A DNA stretch of 64,000 bases from NCBI GenBank assembly GCA_027943245.1, contig JANDJZ010000154.1, positions 1-64,000 of the forward strand. Reading direction: 5' to 3'. The position numbers were made by a program, and so were the translations under genes. Positions 1 to 11,046 of the stretch are shown here, in pieces. Below the pieces are notes generated by a model that searched no databases, was not told where the DNA came from, and saw only the letters and a list, made by a program, of their open reading frames with translations. Numbering within the stretch: the stretch's first letter is position 1; each line of letters starts with the position of its first letter. The stretch comes from Acanthamoeba sp. SK_2022b. Taxonomy: Eukaryota; Discosea; Longamoebia; Acanthamoebidae.

Positions 1-47
1 ATGCCGAATGAAATGATAAAATCTCGCGAATGAGAGGCAGGGCGCAC

Positions 48-389
48 CTGAACAACGGGAGCGGCAGGCTTGACGACCATGGCCGGACCCTGCTGGGCCT
101 TGGCCGGCGCAGGAGCCTTCTTGGCACCGGTGGTAGATGACGATGACGCCGGGGCAGCCTTAGGGGCGGGCGCAGCGGCAGCGGGCTGAGGCTTCTTCTT
201 GGGCTGCTGCTTCGGCTGCTGGAAAGCCTTAGCGGCCTTAGCCGTCAACTGCGGCTTGCCATTGGGGCCGATCGTGGGCTGATTCTGAGTGGCACCGCTC
301 GCCTTGCCCTTGTTCACGGGCTTCTTCTTCGGCTTGAGCTTTCCATCCTCCTCCACGTTATTGAGCACCGCCCAGATGTTTCCGCTCAT
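48..389 (-). CDS. Unrecognised basic Lys/Ala/Pro-rich protein, first exon (partial)
   Basis: The first exon reads from an ATG at 389 down to 48 and gives 114 residues starting MSGNIWAVLNNVEEDGKLKP. A CAG/GTGCGC donor follows at 47, and the rest of the gene lies outside the window. The opening 20 residues look like a folded or conserved motif. The remainder is rich in Lys, Gln, Pro and Ala (runs such as KPKKKP and QPKKKPQP) and is probably disordered and basic, as in many RNA- or ribosome-associated proteins; that functional hint is inference only. I do not recognise the family. It lies in the same orientation as, and 231 bp downstream of, the large MOB-filamin-BTB gene. Confidence 0.6.
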
Positions 390-620
390 CTTGTGATCAC
401 GAGATGTGTGTGTGTCTGTCTGCTCTACTCGAAGATGCCCAGATCTGCTGGCCCGTAATCTCTCGCTGCCAAATGTAACTCCGGCAAGGGGGCAGCGCCT
501 GCATTCACAGAATTTTTCCAGCTGGGCGCTCTTCCGCAGGGGAGAGGTTGGCGTGTGGGTGGTGTACAGGTTTGATGCAAACAGAGTGAATGGTACAATC
601 AGTGGGGAGGGGTTTCTGAA
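390..620. other. Intergenic spacer between two minus-strand genes
   Basis: This 231 bp stretch separates the end of the MOB-filamin-BTB gene from the start of the next minus-strand gene. A short reading frame on the plus strand has no coding character. The promoter of the downstream gene must lie here, but I see no clear element. Confidence 0.5.
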
Positions 621-3600
621 TCAGAGGCTGTCGCGCCAGTTGTGCTTGAGGTTGTTCGTCATGAGCTGCGATTCCTGCCCCGGGCGCACGTCCTCCTCCT
701 TGACGATCGTGCTATTGTCCAGAAACACACCGGCGTGTAAGACCCTCACATCGAGAGAGGAGCGATTGGAGGGAGAGGGGGAGTAGCAACGAACCTGGCC
801 TTCCGGTGGTGCGCGAGCCCGCCATCGGCGCCGTTGTCGTCTTCGCTTTCGTCTGACGCCTCGATCTCGACCTCGGCTTCCTCCTCCGCATCGTCCTCGT
901 CCTCGCTCTCCTCCCTGTTGCCGTTGTGCACCCGCGACGCCGGGCTCCTCTGCTTGGGCTTGTCCCTCTTGTCCGCCTTCGACGTGGTCCTGCCCTCTTT
1001 GCCCGTGCTCGCGTAGCTGCTGCTGCTGCTCCCGGCGTCCGTGCTCGAACTCATCTTGGCCGTCGCCTTTGTCGGCTTCTTTCTCCTGGCGTCGGCGACC
1101 ATGGTCGTCGCGGAGGAGGTGGCCGCATCCGCCGCTGCCTTGTCCTTGCTGGCCTTCTTGAGGCCTCCCTTGACCTTCGCTTTCGCTTTCGCCTTCGTCG
1201 TCTTCTTTCTTTCGAGCGAGGTGAGCAGAGTGACGCGGCCGTTCTTGAAGAACGACACCTGGGCCTCGTCCTGATGGGCCGCGCCGCCCGGTCGCGCGCC
1301 CGAGTCGAGGCTGGACAGGCCGGGCGCCGAATGATTGCGCGAGTGCGACGACTTGAGGCTCCCCTTGGCCAGGCGGGGCGACGCTCCGAGCCCCGCCGTA
1401 GTGGCTGACGACGGGACGCTCGTGGCCGACGACGCGTACGACGAAGGCGCGGGCGACTGCGAGCGCTTCGGCTTGGCGGCGGTGTGGTCTCGCGTGCGAG
1501 GCGACGTCGGCTCCGAAGACGAATACGGATGCGCCGACGCGGGCGAGGAGCGCATCATGGCGTGATGAACCGTCTGCGCGCCGTACCGAGGCGACAATGG
1601 CTCGATGGGCAAAGCTACCGGCGTCGACGCGGGAGGGGCGGTTGGCGACAGCGACGGGTGGTGGTGGTGGTGCATGTTGAAGTGGGCCGGCGGAGGGAAG
1701 GGAGACGAGGAGAAGACCGGAGGAGCAGCCTCGAGATCCGAGTAGCCCGCGCTGCTGCTGCTGACCGGCGGCGCCACGGGCTGCGTGGGGCGCGTCTGAA
1801 ACTGCTGCGATGGTAGGGGAATGGCAAGCCTGCGCGACTCGCATTTGTCAAGGGAACACGCAAGCCAGCGCGCGCGCGCGCACACACACACACACACACC
1901 ACACACATGAGGTATACCTGTCGTGGCCGTTGACCCCGGGGCGAGCGGCGTGTGCTGTGGAAGCGGAGGGCATGTGGGGCAGAGAGAAGACAAGAGGAGA
2001 AGAGCCACGGCCGGCAGCGCTTGCCAATGAGGAAGACGAAGATGAAGAAGGAGAAGGTGAAGGTGAGGAGGCGTCCTCGATGACGAGCGTCGGAATGGAG
2101 AATGCGCGCCCCCGGACCGGAGGCACCGACGAGAGGAGCGGAGTAGAGACAGAGGAGGCGGGCGGCGAATAGGGCGACGCAGGAGGAGGCTGGCTAGGCG
2201 GGTTGGTGGGGCGAGGCGGCTGTGAAAGGGAGTAGGGCGGCGAGGTCGACGTCGTTGACGATGGCGAAGGTGAAGAAGGTCGACGTGTCGACGACTTGGC
2301 GGTGCCCTGCTGGATGGTGGTGGCAGGGATGGAGAACGGAGCGGGGGTGTAGGCGGGAAGGGAAAAGAGCGGCGACGACGAAGCTGTGGAGGAGGACGTT
2401 GACGTCGACGTCGACGGCTGTCCGGGGGCGAGCCTGGGGATGTCATGGGCGCTCCGTCCGCTATCGGACGACGATGCCAGCGGGACGTAGGGCGACGTGG
2501 CGAACGACGTCGGCGGCGGGCGCAAGAGCGACGAGGATGACGTCGACGGAATCGCAAACACGGGCATGGCAGAGTTTGACTTGGCTGCGGCGGCGGCGGG
2601 GGAAGGCGAGGGCGGGTGGAAGGCGACCGGCGGCGGGGCGAGGAGCGATGACGACGGGCGCGTGTTGGCGGCAAAACCGACGAAGGGCGACTCCTGGGGA
2701 AGCGGAGGCGACGGGGGAGCGGGCGAGTTGGACGAGGCCACCAGGCGCATGATCCCGGTTCGGTATTCGCCGCTGTTGGTCTCGGCTCGGGCGCGCGTGG
2801 GCGCGGCGGGCGCGACTATGGAGGTGCCCGACTGCCCGCCCTTTCCGTTCTTTCGCGCAGTGGCCGCCGCATTCGCTTTTTTAAGTCCGATCGCGCTGTC
2901 GTCATCATCGGAGTCATACGCCAGCCGCAGCGGTTGATGGCCCGGCGAGAGCGAGGACGAGAGCCCGTGGGCAGACGAGGAGGAGGCGCCCATCTCGCCG
3001 TACGGGTAAGTCACCTTGGCCGCGCTCGATGCACCGCCCGTGGCTGTCGTCGTGCCCTGCGTCGTCGATGTCGTCATCTCGCCGTACGGATAGCGCGTAG
3101 GCACGCCGCCCGACGACAGATTGGACGGCGACGAGGCGATGAACTTCTTCAGCTTGTCCGATCGACTGCCGCTGCCGCTCTTGAGCTTGCTTCCGCTCTT
3201 CTTCTTCTGCTGGTGCAGGTGGTGGTGGCGATGAACAGACGACGCCGGGACCGGCTCGCCCTTGCGGTTGCCGCTCCGGACTCGCGCGTCGAGCGCGGCT
3301 CCGCTTCTCTTGGCCTGCGCAGGGTTGCCGCCGCGTGCGGCCAGTTCGGTGGCACGCTGCAGCTCGCGCTTCTTCTTCTCCTTCTGGTTCTTGTGCTGGA
3401 TGAGAATGGCTATGAGCCCCACGGCCTTGAACTTCCTCGCCAGGAAGAGCAGGTCGCCCATCGTCTGTTCCTGTGAAGTTGGGGTGTGGAGTGAGTCGTT
3501 GCTGCTGAGCACGTGCTGGGGCTGGCTCATGAGACTTGAGTGGCGCACACGCATACCTCTTCCTCGGGCTCAGCGCGTGGGATGTGGGGATTGTCGAGTA

Positions 3601-6600
3601 GCTTGGCCAGGTGTTCCTGGTGCCATGACAAATAATGAGCGATACCAAAAATTATAACAGAAAATAAAATAAAATGAATGAATTAAAAAGAAATACAATA
3701 CAAACAAAGGGGCAAGGAGAGCTTTACACTGTCGACGAGGTCCAGGTCGACGGCGTCGGTGTAGACCCACTTGAGGAAGACCAGAAACACAAAGTAGGAC
3801 GGCACGTAGATGAAGTTCTTCTTCTCCTCGCTCATCACGAGCTCGTTGCTGTTGCCGCTGTTGCTGCTACTGCTGGTGCTGCCGTTTCCGCTGCCCTTGC
3901 CGTTGCCGCTGCCCCGGCCCATCTCCTCGATCACACTCGGTCCCACCACGGCCCGGTCCTCGCGTATGATGATGTTGGTCTTGCGCAGATCGCGATAGAC
4001 GCTGAACAGGTCGCGAAAGAAGCCGCTGCGCGCAAAGAGGAACAGCTTGTGCGTGTAGATGTTGCGCACCGGCACGTTGCGTCCGCCGTCCTTCTCCGTG
4101 GCGAGGTAGATCGAAAAGATGAAGTCCGAGAATTTCCAGCTGTTGATACACTTCTCGAAGTCGGCGCCGTGGTCTCGGTAGCTAAAGTCGTTGATGGCGC
4201 TACGCGTTCGCTTCTTCGTCGACGTTCTCGACGTTCTCGACGACAACAGGCTCTGCTGCTGATGGTGCGAGAGAAGGCGATGCTGGTCCTTACGCTTCTT
4301 TTTCTTTTTCTTCTTTCTTCGCGTGTAGTCGCTGTCGCTTTCGCTCTCGTCGTCATCGCCTTCGTTCTTGTTGTGGACGCTGTGGTCGTTGTAGCCTTCG
4401 TCGCCGTCATAGCCGGTCTGAATGCCCTCCACTCCCTCGCCTTCGCTGCCGTAGCCCAGCCCTTCGATGCCCTTCTCCTCCTTTCTCCTTGTCCCATTCC
4501 CCATCTCATACTCTTCCTCGTCCTCATCGTCATCGTCGTCGTCCTTCTCTTCTTCCTCTTCCTGTTCTTCATCGTCCTCTTCCTCGTCGTCACCCTTGTT
4601 GTTCTTGTCCTCGCGATCGTCCTCCTCTTCTCCATGTCCGCCGCCTCCGCTTTCCATTCGCTCCAGGGCCTTCTCGAGCACTTCGAGACCGTAGTTCTTC
4701 GCCATGAGCAGCAATTCGGCGATCATGTAGTTCTTCATGTTTCGCGTGTCCACATACCCCGTGTAGATGTACTTGATGAACTCCCTGCCCAGCCCACACA
4801 GCCGCCTGATCGGTAAATGCCAACACTGGCAGTCGCGTGAGATTGCGGCGGCAGCAGGCGTACCGGAAGGTGGTCTCTCGAACGGAGGAGGACAGCTGGA
4901 TTTCGTCGATGATGTTGAGGATCTCGAAGCCCTGCGCGCATGGGTGAGCGTCGTCGTCGGCGCGGGGGGGAGGGGACTGCATGTGGCCAAACAAACCTTG
5001 AGTCGAGCGTTGACGATCATCTTGTGGGCCTTGATCGCGTTTCGAGTGTCGCCGGCCTTGAAGGTGACGTCGACAAACTGTTCCTCCGTCAGCACCTTGA
5101 TCAGGTCGCTTGCCAAACCTGCGGGATGCCCAGTGGTGAACGATCGTCCAGCGGCCAAACACAGAGCGCGGGTCAAAGTAAGCGCCGGTGGAGAGCGAGC
5201 GTCGTACTGGGGAACACTTGAACCCGGAAGCCCTCGGCCACGACCTTGGTCTTGGTGAGAGACGAGAAGTGAAACGAGAAGCGACCCGGCTCTGTTGGTA
5301 GATAGGTCACCGTGTACGTCCCGTCCCTGTGGACAGACCAACCAATCAATTAATCCATGAATAAACCAAATAAATAAATTAGTAAATAATAGAATAGGGG
5401 TCGACAAGCAAAGGGGAGGATGGGTGCAGTGGCGACTTGCCTTCGGTCCTTGATGTGCGTGGGGAGGACGGTGCCATTGAGGTCCTGCAGGTGACACGTG
5501 AGCCGGTCGCCGCCGCTGCCGATCGCGCTGTGATTCCGCTCCACGGCCTGCAGCGTGAACCTGTAGGAGAGACCGGAAATCCGTAAGGTAAGTCAGGCGT
5601 TTTCAGAAAGAAGTCGAGTTCGAGGGGGCGGGGGCGTAGCACGTACGTGGCACGACGGTAGGCGTGGGCAGCGACCAAGCCCGTCCCCGTGGCAAGGTAG
5701 CAGTAGGGCTTGATGCAGACTGTGCCAAGGCGGACGATCAGACTGCGCACTAAAACAACGCACGCAACAAGCAACAAAGAGAGACGTACGAAGGGTGTTG
5801 ATGAGGCTTTGCAGTGGCTCCATTTCCGATGGCGGTATCAACTGTGAGCAGGGGGACAGTGAGCAACTCAAAGCCGGAGAGAAAGAGAAAAGGGGTTGAT
5901 GGCCACAATCGATCTGAGCACGCGTGTGTACCTTGTGGTGCCAGGCAAAGAGGACGAGGCGCTTGAAGTAGCGATTCAGCTCAGCCTCTTTTCGGCGGGC
6001 CACGATCTTACGCAGGTGGGAGTAGTAGACGTGGCCGTAGACCCGAAACAGCCGGCGAAAGACCGTCCCGAGGAGCTCCTCACAGCCTGCACGGCAACAC
6101 TCGCGCATCGATGAGCTGGTGCGAGCGATGCTACTCGGCGGCTGTGGTAGTGTGTTTGTGCGTACCCTGCGGCGGGCCGAAGGTGTGGTCGAGCAGGATG
6201 AGGTCACACCAATGATGGAACAAGCGGGAGATGTATTTACAGGCGGCCAACCTCGTTGGCCTGGAGTAGCCCACCTCGTCCATCCATAAATATTCGTATT
6301 GCCTGCAGGCCGGCGTAACGCGGACGTTCCGAAGCGTCAGGCCAGTGGCCCAGCGTCACGCACGGATAACAAGAGAAGAAGCGAGAGCGGAGTGCGAGCG
6401 TACGGCCCGGCAGTCATGGAGGGACAGCTCTTGGGCGTGCACACGTCCTTGACAAATCCATACACGCGCTTTGTTGCCTCGAAGTGATAGGCGACTGGAT
6501 TGGCCACAAACAAAGAAGTAAATAAACAACGGTGTGGAAAATGAATAAATGAACTTAAAAAAATCACATCTTTGTTTACACTAGATATCTACTGCAATTA

Positions 6601-6808
6601 AAATTAGTTGTGAAAATTAAAAAAAATAACGATTAATTGCTACACTTTTAGAGGTGCGGGCCCTACGGTTTTCTATGAGCCAGGTGAGGCGGTCCTTGCC
6701 ACGTGGAATGCGGCACCTCTCCTCTTCGGCCTCCTCATCTTCTTCCTCTCCATCTTCCGCCTCTCCATTAAATGGACCTGACGACGCGTATCGGAACGAA
6801 GAACTCAT
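621..6808 (-). CDS. MOB domain-filamin repeat-BTB-BTB multidomain protein (1,659 aa)
   Basis: Fifteen exons join in phase: 6808-6646, 6494-6404, 6302-6166, 6086-5932, 5841-5790, 5749-5647, 5560-5441, 5326-5208, 5118-4997, 4931-4864, 4805-3728, 3616-3557, 3470-1918, 1829-795 and 744-621. They total 4,980 nt. Residues about 60-200 are a MOB domain, with the zinc pattern CTPKSC, then SMTAGPQYEYLW, then HVYYSH with RLFRVYGHVY. Residues about 205-315 read as a filamin/ABP280 Ig repeat (ATGTGLVAAHAYRRATF, then DGTYTVTYLPTEPGRFSFHF). A BTB-like fold follows (FVDVTFKAGD, REFIKYIYTGYVD), then a Glu/Asp and Lys linker, then a second BTB-like unit (SDFIFSIYLA, FLKWVYTDAVD, LLFLARKFKAVGL). The C-terminal 900 residues are Ser/Pro-rich with a basic-acidic end. 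MOB proteins activate NDR/LATS kinases, filamin repeats bind partners and BTBs dimerise or recruit Cul3. A cytoskeletal or kinase scaffold role is inference. Confidence 0.82.
1880..1908. repeat. (AC)n microsatellite in an intron
   Basis: A short GC/AC tract lies in the intron 1917-1830 of the MOB-filamin-BTB gene. On the coding (minus) strand it reads as GT repeats a few bases after the GTATAC donor. Confidence 0.85.
5327..5440 (-). other. Predicted GC-AG intron in the filamin repeat
   Basis: The reading frame of the filamin repeat is kept only if the exon ends in AG followed by GCAAGT, which is the consensus of GC-AG introns, and resumes after CCACAG. This joins KDR to RDGTYTVTYLP in phase 2. 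Using the nearest GT instead breaks the frame. Confidence 0.7.
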
Positions 6809-7155
6809 TATTTAGTTTAGGCCGCCCGTCGCTCGTAAATGGTGTAGCTTCTCCACAGTGCTAGAGCAAGAGATCGCGCCCGCGGTTTGATGGGCTCCTT
6901 CAAGTAATCGATCCAGGGCCCTGGAAAAATGCAGCAGAAAATCAAGCGGAAATTATAATTAGCTATTTGAAAAAAACAAAAAAATTATCTTTATTGCTAC
7001 CGCCCTGGCGGGAAAGGTCTGTGCCCCTTTTTTTTTCTTATTTCAGGAAATCAGATCATTGATCGCGCCAAACGGTGCCAGATTGCATCGATTGCATCAA
7101 GCACTCTAACTCCACCTCCTCAAGCGATCGCTCGAGCCGAGTGAGAGATTGAGAG
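6809..7155. other. Divergent intergenic region with one unexplained minus-strand reading frame
   Basis: The region lies between the divergent starts of the MOB-filamin-BTB gene and the J-domain gene. On the minus strand, 6921-6817 looks like an exon: a TTTTTCCAG acceptor followed by a 34-codon frame (GPWIDYLKEPIKP ... IYERRAA) ending in TAA. All three frames stop before the MOB ATG at 6808, so it is either 5' untranslated sequence or the last exon of an unrecognised small gene. The AT-rich part around 6940-7050 probably holds promoter sequence. I see no firm TATA assignment. Confidence 0.4.
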
Positions 7156-10100
7156 ATGCACCGCGGCAGAGGCGGCGAGAGGGCGCGAGCCGCTGCCGTG
7201 CGGCAACACCAGCAGCGCTTGGCGGCTAGACAGTGGGAGATGGGAGGTGAGAGGATGGAGGGCCAGCCCATCAACGGATACAGCGACGTGGATGGCGCGG
7301 CAGACGACTCAGCTGCAGACCCTGCGCCCATGCTACGCAATGTGGGCGACGATTTCTATGCCATTCTGCAGGTGGAACGCGATGCGGGCCAAGATGACAT
7401 CAAGAAGAGCTTTCGCAAGCTCGCCCTCCTCTACCACCCCGACAAAAACATCAACGGCGATCAACAAATCGAAATGCAGGTCTGCCCCCCCCCTTGCAAA
7501 TCCACGCGCCAGTTTTCTTTTTCCACCCCATTCTTCAATATTGCATATTGATTTGTAATATTACAAGGGAAGCTTGCCTTCGCTGCTTGGAACCACAATT
7601 GTGTAATTGCAGTGTTAACCAGTTGCAACGTTGCCAGTTATTATTCGTTCTTGTTTATCGCTTTCCCAATTCGGTGTTGCACTGCATGATCACGCGATCC
7701 TATCTTATCGCCGCCGTCCCCTTGCTCTCCTCATCGCTCACACGCGATTCGACGTGCCTCCACGCAGTTCAAGAGGATCAAGCGCGCCTACGAGGTGCTC
7801 TCGAACGAGGAGCTGCGCAACGTCTACGATCGCCACGGCGAGGAGGGAGCCCAAACCTACGAGATGATCCTCCACCAGCAGCGTATGGGTGCGTGGCCTC
7901 GCCCCATCCACCCACGAATCGCATTTCACTGCAGCTAACCGCACCATCCCCCGTGCCCGTTCTCCGGTGCAGGCATGGGCGGAGGTAGCACCAAGCGCAA
8001 GTGGTCAATCGTGTGCACGGTGTGGCCTCTGATCCTTCTGTCCGACCATTACTTCAACACCGCTTGCGAATGGTGCGCCCCCCTGCACGCTCTATACATT
8101 GTGTTGCGTGCGTGCGTGGCCGAATCGGAGCGCTCACCTTGGCTCGACGCGCAGGGTCATCGCTTGGCTGGGCACGGCCATCTTCATCGGCCCTCTCATG
8201 CAGTCCATCCTCTCCGAGTTCACCAATGTCACCAATCTCTTGCTGTCCTGGGTCATTGGTGCGCGACATCCCACATGCGTGCGTGGTTGTGGCCTCCTGT
8301 TCGCGACCGGGCTTGGCACGGCGGCGCGTTGTGTGCATAGGCAAGCGGCGTCCAACCATTTACTTTGTGTCCTGCCTGTCAGGCATGTCGCTGCTGCTCG
8401 TTGTCGACGGATTGCTGTACTATTTCATGCCCCTGGCTTGGGCCATCCCGCTCGCGAGCCTCATGCTCCACGCTACGCTCGTCGGGTGGCTCAACACCGA
8501 GGTCCCCCCCCCACTCCCTCTCCTCTCTCTTTGCCCGCTCGTCGCGCAACATGCTGACAGCTGCGCGTCGCTGCGTAGAAACCGAACTGGGACGTGGGCG
8601 CGGTGGCGTTCGCAGTGCTGGCGGGCCTCGACTACTGGCGAGGGATCCCCACGCGATGGCCCCTGGGCGCCTACCACGTCATCGCGCACTGCGCCGTCTT
8701 CATCGTCGTCCTCGCGGCCTACCACATCAAGACGCCGCTTCCTGCTGTACGCGTCTTCTTCTGGGCACGGGAGGGGGGAGAGAGAGAGAGAAAGAGCGCC
8801 CACTCGTGTGCCTGTAGGAGCTAACCTGGCCCTTGTCTATGATGGCGGTGGTGGTGGTGCGGGGGGGGGGCGTGCTGCAGCATCGGTCCTACATCAAGTC
8901 GCTGTTGGTCGATCCCATCATCTGCCCGCTGGTCTCCTTCGTGTGGACCGTCTTCTGGCGCGTGCTCAGCATTCACTTCCTCGGCAACATACTCTTCTTC
9001 CTGTGGATCCCCATCTGGTGCGTCCACTCTCTGTCTCTCTCCCCCCTCTCCCCCTCTCTTCGCGTCTGTTCGCTGACCGGCTCGTCGCATTGCACGTCGT
9101 GGCCTCGCGTTGAATTGGGGGGAGACCTGCAGGTACCTGGACGAGTACTTCGTGTTCCCCATCGAGTGGATCCTCCTCTCGCTGCTGTCGCTGTTCATCT
9201 TCGTCAAGATCCACATGGTCTCGCTCTTCTTCGAGATCAAGCGCATCACCAAGGTCATCTGGGTGTGCGTGCTCGTGTTCCCGCTGCTGTTCATCCACCA
9301 CTGCATGCCCATCGTCTACCTGCCCTACCTCGTCAACGCCGTCATCCACTTCATCTCCTTCCTCGGCATCGTCATCTCCGATTACAAGCTCAGCAAGAAG
9401 GAGAAGAAGAAGCAACAGCAGCAGCAACACCAACAACAGCGCGGCGTCATCTCGTCGGCGGCTGGATTCGGCGAGTACGTTCTAGGAACGTTCTGCTTCA
9501 TCGTCGTCTTCATCTACTGCGACTATTTCCAGCGGGACCTCCTCCTTCGCTTCCTGCAGGACGAGGCCCGGTCGGGCGTCAAGGGCGCCCGCTTCTACTT
9601 TGCCCTCTTCACCTTTGTCTGCTGCCTCTTCTTCCTCTTCATCTTCCTCGTGCCCACCCTCCTCCTGGGCCTCAAGAACATTCTCGAGCGCGAACGCAAG
9701 AAGCGACTCCGCCCGCAGCAACACGCGACGACGGCGACGGCGGTTGATGCTGCTGACGTCAGCAGCGCAGCCGCGACGGTGTCGGGTGGTGGCGGAGGCA
9801 AGCAGGCCGCCAAGGCCGCTGCGGCCAACAACGGCAAGCCGAAGGACGGCCCTAAGCCTTCGGTGGCGAAGACCAACGGGAGCGTCGGCGGCGACGGTGC
9901 CCCCAAGGCGATCGTCGCCAACGGCCACCACCATCACCACATACAGACGACGGCCACGGCCACGCCTGCGCCACCAAAGCCCGATCCACGCGAGGCCACG
10001 TTGCGAAGGGAGCGGGAGGAGCAGGAGAGGGAGAAGGAACGGGAGAGGGAGAGGGAGAGGGAGCGAGAGCGTAAGCGGATAAAGGAGAAGGAGGAGAGCG

Positions 10101-10843
10101 AGCGACGAGAGCGAGAGCGTAAAGAGAAGGAGGAGACCGAGCGACTGGAAAGAGAGAGGGCGGAGAAGGAAAGAAGGGAAAGGGAGAGGAGAGAAAAGGA
10201 GAGAGCGGAGGACGAGGAACGGCGGAGGAAGGAGGCGGAGGCGGAGGCGGCCGCCGTCGCCGCTGCGGCTAGCGTGCTGCGAGAGGCGGAGGAGGCCAAG
10301 AAGAGGAAGCTCCAGCAGGAGACCTTGCAGAGGGACGACGACGAGAGCGATAGCGAAGATGATGACGAGGACGACAGCGATGATGACGATGAGGACGAGG
10401 AGGAGGAGGAGGAGGAGGACACCATTGAGATCAACTTGGACGACCTGCAACAGCTCGATCTCATCATGGAGGACGAGTTGGGCGACAACAACCTGGCCGA
10501 AGACGACGACGTCAACGCAGCGTCGGTGGCGATCGCGCCCTCCGTAGTTGGCGTCGCCAACGGGACCCTGCCGGTGGCGCCCAAGGAGCTGGCCTGCTCC
10601 TACTGCGGCAGAAAGGGCCGCAGCGGCGAAGGCGACGGCGGGCCGACGCCGCAGCCGCAGCAGACGTCGCCCAAGGGCAAGAGCAAGGGCAAGGGCGGCA
10701 AGAAGCGCAACGGCAACGCCAAGGAGAGCGAGGCCGCGGTCGTGGAGCTGAAGATGTGCGGGGGCTGCAAGGCCGCCTTCTACTGCGGCGTGCAGTGTCA
10801 GGCCCTGCACTGGCCCATCCACAGCCGCCACTGCCACCACTGA
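7156..10843 (+). CDS. J-domain, polytopic membrane protein with C-terminal MYND zinc finger (948 aa)
   Basis: Eight exons join in phase: 7156-7479, 7768-7888, 7973-8072, 8155-8258, 8383-8501, 8579-8746, 8818-9017 and 9133-10843. Residues 65-135 are a J domain ([17 protein letters not shown] at 94-96, [13 protein letters not shown]) with the catalytic HPD intact, so it should stimulate an Hsp70. About eleven to twelve hydrophobic segments follow, roughly residues 155-590. They are followed by a low-complexity region, a long Glu/Arg coiled coil and an acidic stretch ([16 protein letters not shown]). The last 100 residues hold MYND-type ligands: CSYC, then after a 45-residue Gly/Lys insert [22 protein letters not shown] and a final C. 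MYND fingers bind proline-rich peptides. An endomembrane location with cytosolic ends is inferred. It shares a divergent promoter region with the MOB gene. Confidence 0.85.
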
Positions 10844-11046
10844 AATGAATTTTACCTCCACACAGCCAACGCCGGCCTCTCTCTCTCCTCTCTTTCCGTG
10901 CGTGTGTTGTGTTTATTATGTGGCGGACGCGATGGATCGAGATGGATTGCGACGTAGTAGTAGTTGTTTACTTTACAGGCTCGTGCTGCGGACCGATGTG
11001 GAGAAGTGGAAGAGAGAGAGAGGAAGATGAAGAGGGAGGAGAGCAT
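10844..11046. other. Convergent 3' spacer
   Basis: A 203 bp stretch lies between the stop codons of the J-domain/MYND gene (plus) and the Ras gene (minus). It contains only untranslated sequence that I can see. Confidence 0.6.

Noticed and set aside
746..2674. Long minus-strand frame of 642 codons treated as a gene of its own
   Set aside because: Its first half runs through sequence that is coding in another frame of the MOB-filamin-BTB gene. Only the part from 1829 down to 795 is real and joins by splicing to exons further upstream.
3674..4816. 380-codon hydrophobic plus-strand frame (Leu/Val-rich, looks like membrane spans)
   Set aside because: It is the antisense of the acidic and Lys-rich linker between the two BTB units. 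Acidic GAx codons give Val/Leu/Phe on the other strand.
9482..10861. 459-codon minus-strand frame rich in Leu/Val
   Set aside because: It is antisense to the Glu/Arg coiled coil of the J-domain/MYND gene, whose exon frame is confirmed by membrane spans and MYND ligands.
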